From positions 1-6,834 of the forward strand of contig CADCOZ010000108.1 in NCBI GenBank assembly GCA_902803125.1: a stretch of 6,834 bases of DNA. The letters run 5' to 3'. Positions 1-4,621 of the stretch are shown here, one piece after another. The stretch is from an uncultured Ruminococcus sp. Lineage in GTDB: Bacteria > Bacillota > Clostridia > Oscillospirales > Acutalibacteraceae. The position numbers and the translations under genes were made by a program. How positions within the stretch are numbered: position 1 is the stretch's first letter; the number at the start of each line of letters is the position of its first letter. The notes beneath the pieces are model-generated. The model saw nothing but the letters and a program-made list of their open reading frames with translations, searched no databases and was not told where the DNA came from.

Positions 1-375
1 ATTATAGGACTGACCGTCTTTGATAATGATATGGTTCACACTGCCGTCTTCAATGTTCATATACAGCATGGCTTTTTGAACTGTTTTATCAACGGCAATC
101 TTCAGATGATAGTGGTTGCCGCTGGCCGGTGCTAACGCACTTTCTACCGTGATATCGGTTTCAATGGCATAGGCTTCACCGCTGTACAGGGTGCCAAAGG
201 TGCTTTTCAATAAGGTCGGCGGTTCCGGTTCTTCGGAAACATCTGTACTTTCCGGTTCGGAAGAACTTTGACGGGAAACAGTTTCTTCGGACGAATCGTT
301 CCCGCACGCCGTGCAAAAACATACGGCAGATATGATCATCAATAGCATCAAAAGCTTGAAAGCGGTTCGTTTCAT
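1..375 (-). CDS. Secreted lipoprotein of unknown function, N-terminal part (3' end cut by window edge)
   Basis: The reading frame is open for 125 codons from an ATG at 375-373 to the left edge. The start is fixed by AAGGAG at 389-384, 8 nt upstream. The protein begins MKRT, followed by a hydrophobic stretch (residues 5-20) and a lipobox-like C-T-A-C, so Cys24 is the probable lipidated residue after signal peptidase II cleavage. Residues about 27-53 form a Ser/Glu/Pro-rich linker typical of a tether between the membrane and a folded domain. The remainder (from about residue 54, beginning LLKSTFGTLYSGEAYAI) reads as a beta-rich domain with alternating hydrophobic residues. I do not recognise the domain; it resembles the many clostridial extracytoplasmic lipoproteins of unknown role. 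It is transcribed away from the enzyme I gene from its own promoter. Confidence in the gene and in secretion is high; function is unknown. Confidence 0.88.
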   Translation of the reverse strand, partial: MKRTAFKLLMLLMIISAVCFCTACGNDSSEETVSRQSSSEPESTDVSEEPEPPTLLKSTFGTLYSGEAYAIETDITVESALAPASGNHYHLKIAVDKTVQKAMLYMNIEDGSVNHIIIKDGQSYN

Positions 376-419
376 GAGCTTCACTCCTTGTCATTTTTTG
401 TACAAGTTTGTCTGCTCTT

Positions 420-448
420 ATTGTACCATGTTGCTGACCGCTCGTCAA
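420..448 (-). promoter_or_regulatory. Promoter of the lipoprotein gene
   Basis: On the minus strand a -35 box TTGACG (448-443) is followed by a 17-nt spacer and a -10 box TACAAT (425-420). This is a good sigma-A-type match, one mismatch in each box. Transcription would start near 413, giving a leader of about 37 nt before the ATG at 375. An 8-bp palindrome TTGTACAA (398-405) lies inside that leader and might be a protein site, though it is short enough to be chance. Confidence 0.7.
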
Positions 449-501
449 TAACCCACGAAAACCCCTTTCCAATCGTCAGCCACTTGGGGGAGCCCCTCCC
501 G

Positions 502-590
502 AAATTCGCTGAATTTAGGTTCCTCACACATTATTCATTATTCGTTATTCATTATTCACTTTTTCTCCCCTTCCTACATTCGCTGAATTT
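502..590. repeat. Intergenic repeat cluster: four tandem 7-mers between two copies of a 13-bp motif
   Basis: Positions 531-558 are four perfect-register 7-mers: TTATTCA, TTATTCG, TTATTCA, TTATTCA. They are bracketed by two identical copies of ATTCGCTGAATTT at 504-516 and 578-590, 74 bp apart. The left copy extends to AAATTC-GCT-GAATTT (502-516), a perfect inverted repeat with 6-bp arms. The same core appears in reverse orientation at 3979-3990 in another intergenic gap. Short tandem heptads of this AT-rich kind are common spacer repeats in clostridial genomes; their function is unknown. Small ORFs predicted over this stretch are artefacts of the repeat. The rest of the 376-831 gap holds the two promoters, the enzyme I leader, and a short inverted repeat CGTGT/ACACG at 626-641 upstream of the enzyme I promoter. 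Confidence 0.75.
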
Positions 591-680
591 GATCCGACAA
601 GCAAGACACAAGCCCTCCAACATTCCGTGTAAAATGACACGAAAATCATAAAAATAGCACAAATATTATCTTAGTAGTTG

Positions 681-709
681 TTGACATCTTTGGCAATTTA
701 TAGTTTAAT
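681..709 (+). promoter_or_regulatory. Promoter of the enzyme I gene
   Basis: A perfect -35 TTGACA (681-686), a 17-nt spacer and a -10 TTTAAT (704-709, one mismatch) make a strong sigma-A-type promoter. Transcription would start near 716, leaving a leader of about 115 nt before the ATG at 832. I see no terminator-antiterminator structure in that leader. An inverted repeat (CGTGT 626-630 with ACACG 637-641) lies about 40 bp upstream of the -35 and is a possible but unproven regulator site. Confidence 0.75.
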
Positions 710-831
710 AGTAATAGGGATATTGTGCGAAGGGACAAAGCCGCCGGCCGCACCGCCTTCAGCACAAGAAAAACATCAGCCTGAAAACAAGTTATTTGAT
801 TTAGCAGCCAATAAGGAAGGAGTGAAACAGT

Positions 832-2484
832 ATGTTAGAGCTATACGGAAAAGGTGTTTCTGACGGAATCGCCATCGGTAAGCTGTCGTTTTACTCAAAC
901 TCATCCGATAATGTTCCCAAATACTCCGTTACCGATACAGCGGCTGAATTGAAACGGTATAAAAACGCCGTGAAAGCCGCCAAAATACATTTGGCCGCCA
1001 TTTATGATGAAGCGTGTAAGCATCTGGGCAAAAGCAAGTCGGTCATTTTTCAAACGCATATGATGATTTTAGAGGATTCCAAATTTGTGGAAACCGTTGA
1101 AAATCTGATATTGGTACGGCACCTGAACGCCGAATTTGCGGTGCATAATACCGCCCTTAAAATTGCGGAAATTTTTCGTTCGATGGATGATGAGTATTTA
1201 CAGCAGCGTTATTCCGATGTGATGGATGCCGCTAATGCCGTACTGGAAATTCTGCACCCGAAGAAAAACACCTCTGACAATGAGTGTGAACCGGTCATTG
1301 TGGCCGCCTCCGAATTACTGCCGAGTGAAACCATCAGCCTGAACCAGAAAAACCTGCTGGGTTTCGTTACCACAAAAGGTTCCCGCAATTCGCATACAGC
1401 TATTTTGGCCAGAACCTTGGGACTGCCGCTGGTAACACAAATTAAAGGTTCTCTCTCCCGCTACGACGGCATGGATGCTATTATTGACGGTCAAAGCGGA
1501 CGGGTTGTTATCAGTCCTGACCATAATACTATCGCCCATTACCGTGCCAAGCAAAAACACTATGAACAGCAGATGCAATACCTCAAAGATCAAATCGGAC
1601 TGCCCGCTGTGACGAAAAACGGTCAGTCTGTAGTGCTTTCCGCTTCGTTGGATACACTGGACGGTATTGAAGCGGTCAAAAACAGCGATGCTGAGGGCGT
1701 TGGTTTATTCCGAACGGATTATCTGTTTTCCAAGAGAAATATTCCCCCGCAGGAAGAGGAACAATTAGCTGTATATCAGCGGCTGTTCCGTGCTTTTGAG
1801 AAAAAGAGAGTGGTCATTCAGCTGGCCAATCTCAGTTCGGAACGCTCTATTCCCTATCTGGATATTCCCGAAGAAAAAAATCCGGCAATCGGCTATAAAG
1901 GGATTCGGGTACTGCTGGATAACAAGGATATATTCACCACGCAGCTGCGGGCTTTGTTCCGTGCCGCTGAGGATCGTGAACTGTCGATTCTGCTGCCGAT
2001 GGTCAATAATGTCGAAGAAATTGATTATGTCCGGCGAACCCTCGAAGAAGTAAGACTGTCTCTTCGTGCCAAAGGACAGGAGTACAGCAGTGATATTAAA
2101 CTGGGTACCATGATTGAAACACCGGCGGCGGCCCTGATTGCCGATGATATCTGCAAAATATCCGATTTCCTGATGATTGGCACCAACTCTTTGACGCAGT
2201 ATACACTGGCGATGGACAGAGAAAATCAGAAGTTAGAGTATTTTTATGAACCGTATCATCGGGGCGTATTGAGGTTGATTAAGTTTGTTTGTCGGACAGC
2301 CCATCAGTATCACAAGAGAATTGCCCTTTGCGGAGAACTGGCCTCTGATACGCATATGACCAAAACCCTTCTGGCTTTTGAAGCCGATGAATTAGTGATG
2401 GTGCCGTCCAAACTGCTCAATGTTAAAGCGGCCGTGCGGTCGGCAGATACCTCCGATAAAGAAAAACTCTTGGCACGGTTTTGA
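832..2484 (+). CDS. ptsI: PTS enzyme I-like phosphoenolpyruvate-protein phosphotransferase, with altered PEP/Mg2+ site
   Basis: Enzyme I passes phosphate from PEP through its own histidine to HPr in the cytoplasm, the first step of sugar uptake by the phosphotransferase system. The ATG at 832 has AAGGAG at 817-822, 9 nt away. The order is standard: N-terminal HPr-binding/phosphohistidine region (1 to about 230, including IFQTHMMILEDSKF and DDEYLQQRYSDV), with phospho-His188 in SRNSHTAILAR, then the PEP-binding barrel with Arg294 (GLFRTDYLF), Glu429 (GTMIETPAA), Asn452, Arg463 and catalytic Cys500 (LCGELASD). By motif alignment with E. coli EI, Arg332 becomes Gln330 in a wholly changed loop (QLANLSSER for RTxDIGGDK) and the Mg2+ ligand Asp455 becomes Ser453. 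At 550 residues it is about 25 shorter than E. coli EI, all at the C-terminus. No HPr gene is adjacent. Family assignment is near certain; full PEP-dependent activity is doubtful. It could be the sole EI or a divergent second copy. Confidence 0.93.
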   Translation: MLELYGKGVSDGIAIGKLSFYSNSSDNVPKYSVTDTAAELKRYKNAVKAAKIHLAAIYDEACKHLGKSKSVIFQTHMMILEDSKFVETVENLILVRHLNAEFAVHNTALKIAEIFRSMDDEYLQQRYSDVMDAANAVLEILHPKKNTSDNECEPVIVAASELLPSETISLNQKNLLGFVTTKGSRNSHTAILARTLGLPLVTQIKGSLSRYDGMDAIIDGQSGRVVISPDHNTIAHYRAKQKHYEQQMQYLKDQIGLPAVTKNGQSVVLSASLDTLDGIEAVKNSDAEGVGLFRTDYLFSKRNIPPQEEEQLAVYQRLFRAFEKKRVVIQLANLSSERSIPYLDIPEEKNPAIGYKGIRVLLDNKDIFTTQLRALFRAAEDRELSILLPMVNNVEEIDYVRRTLEEVRLSLRAKGQEYSSDIKLGTMIETPAAALIADDICKISDFLMIGTNSLTQYTLAMDRENQKLEYFYEPYHRGVLRLIKFVCRTAHQYHKRIALCGELASDTHMTKTLLAFEADELVMVPSKLLNVKAAVRSADTSDKEKLLARF

Positions 2485-2514
2485 AAACCGCTATCATCTA
2501 TTCATACAAACGGT

Positions 2515-2552
2515 AACGGCGAAGCGACAGGCTTCGTCGTTCCTTCTATTTT
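2515..2552 (+). terminator. Probable intrinsic terminator after enzyme I
   Basis: AACGGCGAAGC (2515-2525) pairs with GCTTCGTCGTT (2531-2541), an 11-bp stem with one G-T pair and loop GACAG. A pyrimidine/T-rich tail CCTTCTATTTT follows. The T tract is interrupted, so termination may be partial; some readthrough would supply transcription to nth, for which I see no good promoter. Confidence 0.65.
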
Positions 2553-2588
2553 GACAAACCGATCTGTAAAGGAAAGAGGTTGATGCAC

Positions 2589-3224
2589 ATGGAACCAAAA
2601 GAAAAAGCCCTGAAAGCCGTACAGCTCTTGGAAGAGGCTTATCCGGATGCTATTTGTTCGCTGGTCTATACCGATCCGTTTCAGCTGTTAGTGGCCACCC
2701 GTCTGGCCGCCCAATGCACCGATAAACGAGTCAATATGGTCACGCCGGCCTTATTCGAGCAGTTTCCGACCGCAGCATCTTTTGCCAATGCTTCGATTGA
2801 GGAGGTAGAAACACCCATCAAAACCTGCGGACTGTATAAAACCAAGGCAAGGGATATTGTACATATGAGTCAAATGCTGTGTGAGGTATACGGCGGCACC
2901 GTGCCGGATACCATAGAAGCCTTAACACAGCTGCCGGGTGTCGGCCGCAAAACAGCGAACCTGATTATCGGGGATATTTTCGGGAAGCCTGCCGTTGTGG
3001 TAGATACCCATTGTATCCGTATTACGGGACGGCTCGGTTTTCATCAAATCAAAGAGGCCGCCAAAATCGAAAAAAGCCTGCGGGAACTCCTGCCGCCCGA
3101 TCGCTCCAATGATTTTTGCCATCGTTTGGTACTGCACGGACGAGCGGTATGCAAAGCCGGTCAGCCGCAGTGTAACAGCTGTTGTTTGAACGAAATTTGT
3201 TCCTATGCCGCCGAACATAAATAA
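2589..3224 (+). CDS. nth: Endonuclease III (DNA glycosylase/AP lyase)
   Basis: Endonuclease III removes oxidised pyrimidines from DNA and nicks the resulting abasic site, starting base-excision repair. Counted from the ATG at 2589 the protein has 211 residues, the family's usual length (E. coli 211). Visible landmarks are the helix-hairpin-helix LPGVGRKTA (115-123) with catalytic Lys121, catalytic Asp139 in VVVDTH, and a complete 4Fe-4S ligand set Cys188-x6-Cys195-x2-Cys198-x5-Cys204. AAQCTDKRVN (40-49) is the conserved N-terminal motif. Start choice: AAAGAGG (2573-2579) lies 9 nt before the ATG at 2589; an ATG at 2583 (213 residues) and a TTG at 2580 are in frame and cannot be excluded. The gene follows the enzyme I terminator and precedes the ABC ATPase by 55 nt, probably as one transcript. 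All key residues are intact, so I expect an active enzyme. Confidence 0.95.
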   Translation: MEPKEKALKAVQLLEEAYPDAICSLVYTDPFQLLVATRLAAQCTDKRVNMVTPALFEQFPTAASFANASIEEVETPIKTCGLYKTKARDIVHMSQMLCEVYGGTVPDTIEALTQLPGVGRKTANLIIGDIFGKPAVVVDTHCIRITGRLGFHQIKEAAKIEKSLRELLPPDRSNDFCHRLVLHGRAVCKAGQPQCNSCCLNEICSYAAEHK

Positions 3225-3279
3225 ATCATCTCCTGAACGGCCAAAATAATAGTATATCTTTTTGAAACGAGGTTTTGGC

Positions 3280-3948
3280 ATGAAGGAATTGATTGTATTA
3301 TCGGACATTAGCAAGCAATACTGCACCAAAGGCGGTACGATATCCGCCTTAGCCCATATCAATCTTACCGTTCGGGAAGGCGAATTTGTTTCGGTAACAG
3401 GGCAGTCCGGTTCCGGCAAATCCACCCTGATGAATATCTTGGGGTGTTTGGACGTGCCAACAGCGGGAGATTATTATCTTAACGGAGTTCCCGTATCTGC
3501 CATGAAAGAAAAGCAGTTTTCTTTTGTCCGCAACCATGTTATCGGTTTTATTTTTCAGAGTTTCCATTTGATTCCATCGCTGAACGCCGTAGAAAACGTG
3601 GAACTGCCGCTGATTTACCGCAGAATGTCCCGAAAAGAACGGCGGTTTTCTGCCATACAGGCCCTTGCGATGGGGGGACTGGAACAGCGGATGTATCATA
3701 AACCGCTGGAATTATCGGGCGGTCAGCAGCAGAGAGTGGCTATTGCCCGTGCCGTAGCCGCTCGGCCAAAGCTGATTTTAGCAGATGAACCGACCGGCAA
3801 TTTAGACAGCCGTTCCGGTCAGGAAGTAATGGACATCTTAAAACAGCTGCACCGTGACGGTTCCGCCCTCATCATCATTACCCACGACAACAAAGTAGCC
3901 TCTATGGCACAGCGGTGCATCCGAATTGCCGACGGACATCTTGTATAG
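3280..3948 (+). CDS. ABC transporter ATP-binding protein, MacB/LolD/FtsE-like type
   Basis: This 222-residue cytoplasmic ATPase would energise a membrane permease of the MacB/FtsX-like type, which serves peptide or drug export, antimicrobial-peptide resistance or lipoprotein release. The start is the ATG at 3280 with GAGG at 3269-3272, 7 nt away; an in-frame TTG at 3262 has no ribosome binding site. All ATPase motifs are present: Walker A GQSGSGKST (41-49), Q-loop Gln93 in IFQSF, signature LSGGQQQR (145-152), Walker B LILADE (165-170), D-loop NLDS (174-177) and switch His202 in THD. MNILGCLDVPTAG and the insertion VELPLIYRRMS are characteristic of this subfamily. No permease or membrane-fusion gene follows; the next 285 bp are non-coding. 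The partner must be elsewhere or has been lost. Substrate cannot be read from the ATPase, so no symbol is given. Confidence 0.93.
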   Translation: MKELIVLSDISKQYCTKGGTISALAHINLTVREGEFVSVTGQSGSGKSTLMNILGCLDVPTAGDYYLNGVPVSAMKEKQFSFVRNHVIGFIFQSFHLIPSLNAVENVELPLIYRRMSRKERRFSAIQALAMGGLEQRMYHKPLELSGGQQQRVAIARAVAARPKLILADEPTGNLDSRSGQEVMDILKQLHRDGSALIIITHDNKVASMAQRCIRIADGHLV

Positions 3949-3964
3949 CCTGTTTAAAAACTTT

Positions 3965-4058
3965 TGGCAGGTCAAAGTCAGCGAATTTTGAAAAGGGGTC
4001 TGAGGGAAAACTTTTTTTCGCCAGAAAAAGGTTTCCCCCAGGGAACTGGCAGATCAAA
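3965..4058. repeat. Intergenic repeat element: hairpin flanked by a near-identical 12-bp direct repeat
   Basis: A long imperfect palindrome spans 4000-4041: 4000-4018 pairs with 4023-4041 over 19 positions with two mismatches (4003/4038 and 4010/4031), one G-T pair and a 4-nt loop. Copies of TGGCAGRTCAAA at 3965-3976 and 4047-4058 (11 of 12 identical) flank it. Between the left copy and the hairpin, CAGCGAATTTTG (3979-3990) is the reverse of the AAATTCGCTG motif in the repeat cluster near 510. The structure resembles a small non-autonomous (MITE/REP-like) element or its remnant. It sits just after the ABC ATPase stop codon and may also end that transcript, although the T run is inside the stem rather than after it. 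Confidence 0.6.
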
Positions 4059-4093
4059 AAGGGAACTTATATGGACAGAACTTCGTCAATATT

Positions 4094-4115
4094 AACAAAA
4101 TTCAACATTTTTGTT
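4094..4115. repeat. AT-rich inverted repeat upstream of the small-protein promoter
   Basis: AACAAAA (4094-4100) pairs with TTTTGTT (4109-4115), 7-bp arms with an 8-nt loop, ending 24 bp before the -35 box of the next gene. It could be an upstream promoter element or a regulator site; it could also be chance in AT-rich spacer. Confidence 0.3.
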
Positions 4116-4139
4116 GTCGCACATTCCATAAAATAAAGG

Positions 4140-4167
4140 TTGACTTTCCTGCCGTTTATGCTATAAT
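4140..4167 (+). promoter_or_regulatory. Strong promoter of the 84-residue protein gene
   Basis: The -35 TTGACT (4140-4145) and a perfect -10 TATAAT (4162-4167) are 16 nt apart, with TG at 4159-4160 placed as an extended -10. This is the best promoter in the window. Transcription would begin near 4174, giving a leader of about 60 nt. Confidence 0.82.
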
Positions 4168-4171
4168 GTAA

Positions 4172-4194
4172 CTGTAAGCGGAAAACGCTTGCAG
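4172..4194 (+). promoter_or_regulatory. Palindrome at the transcription start: 5' hairpin or operator
   Basis: CTGTAAGCG (4172-4180) pairs with CGCTTGCAG (4186-4194), 9 bp with one G-T pair and loop GAAAA. At or just after the predicted start it would form a hairpin at the very 5' end of the message, which often stabilises RNA in Firmicutes. The minus-strand reading TGCAAGCGTTTTCC also resembles a catabolite-responsive element (TGWNANCGNTNWCA), with two mismatches, so CcpA-type repression is an alternative. The sequence does not decide between them. Confidence 0.5.
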
Positions 4195-4234
4195 AAAACA
4201 AATAATCAGAGTGTTCATTAAGGAGGTACTTATT

Positions 4235-4489
4235 ATGTCTAATGCAATTGAACTTCATGATGTCGATGTGAAAGCTTTTCTGTCCGTTATTGATACCTGC
4301 GAAGGCGATGTATTTTTGGTAACTGACGAAGGTGACCGCCTTAACCTCAAAAGTAAGCTCTGCCAGCTGATCGGTCTTACCCAGCTGATTGAGGGCGGTA
4401 AGATTACCAACGCCCATATTGAATGTCAGAAGCCTGAAGACGAATCGAAGCTCTTCCGTTTCAATATTTTCGGTGACAAAGCAGAATAA
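4235..4489 (+). CDS. Small acidic protein of unknown function (84 residues)
   Basis: The ATG at 4235 has a perfect TAAGGAGGT (4219-4227), so this is a real and probably well-expressed gene; a GTG at 4211 lies before the ribosome binding site and is rejected as start. The 84-residue product has no signal peptide or membrane segment and is acidic (16 Asp/Glu against 9 Lys/Arg). It contains DVDVKAFLSVID (9-20), GDVFLVTDEGDRLNLKSKL (24-42), a Gly-rich turn LIEGGKITNA (51-60), and a C-terminal PEDESKLFRFNIFG (67-80), with Cys at 22, 43 and 64. The pattern suggests a compact alpha/beta cytosolic domain. It gives the impression of a conserved clostridial small protein, but I cannot name a family and assign no function. 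It is a single-gene unit with its own promoter, 5' hairpin and terminator. Confidence 0.88.
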   Translation: MSNAIELHDVDVKAFLSVIDTCEGDVFLVTDEGDRLNLKSKLCQLIGLTQLIEGGKITNAHIECQKPEDESKLFRFNIFGDKAE

Positions 4490-4517
4490 GCCTTTCAGAC
4501 CGCACCATCAGAACACC

Positions 4518-4546
4518 AGCCCGTCGGTAATCCGGCGGGCTTTTTC
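4518..4546 (+). terminator. Intrinsic terminator of the 84-residue protein gene
   Basis: AGCCCGTCGG (4518-4527) pairs with CCGGCGGGCT (4532-4541), a GC-rich 10-bp stem with one G-T pair and loop TAAT, followed by TTTTT (4541-4545). It lies 28 bp after the stop codon. Confidence 0.92.
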
Positions 4547-4550
4547 CTGC

Positions 4551-4605
4551 AAAATACCCCGAACAGCCGCACCAAAAGCCGTGCCGCTGTTCGGGGTATT
4601 TTTTT
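4551..4605. terminator. Bidirectional terminator between the convergent genes
   Basis: A perfect 17-bp stem, 4551-4567 against 4586-4602, carries ACCCCGAACAGC/GCTGTTCGGGGT and an internal GCAC/GTGC pairing around the loop. It is flanked by T7 on the plus side (4599-4605) and AAAA on the other, which reads as T4 on the minus strand. It ends 16 bp before the stop codon of the protease gene, so it mainly serves that gene and backs up the terminator at 4518. Confidence 0.92.
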
Positions 4606-4621
4606 CAGTGATCCAATCGGT

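Noticed and set aside
483..499. GGGGG/CCCC stretch as a terminator hairpin
   Set aside because: The arms are separated by only about two bases, too few for a loop, and no T tract follows; possibly a worn repeat fragment.
388..651. 87-codon plus-strand frame in the divergent spacer
   Set aside because: It runs through the lipoprotein promoter and the heptamer repeats; its peptide (HYSLFVIHYSLF) is just the translated repeat.
678..863. 61-codon plus-strand frame starting with TTG and overlapping the enzyme I start
   Set aside because: Its start falls on the -35 box of the enzyme I promoter, so it could not be translated from that transcript as drawn, and no internal start has a ribosome binding site at proper spacing.
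2470..2497. TTGGCA-N16-TATCAT promoter candidate at the end of enzyme I
   Set aside because: The boxes are acceptable, but the terminator hairpin at 2515-2541 would stop the transcript before nth.
2551..2556. TTGACA as a -35 box for nth
   Set aside because: At the required 16-18 bp spacing the -10 position falls on AAGAGG, the ribosome binding site, so there is no matching -10.
3915..4136. 73-codon plus-strand frame after the ABC ATPase
   Set aside because: It overlaps the ATPase end out of frame, crosses the hairpin repeat and lacks a ribosome binding site.
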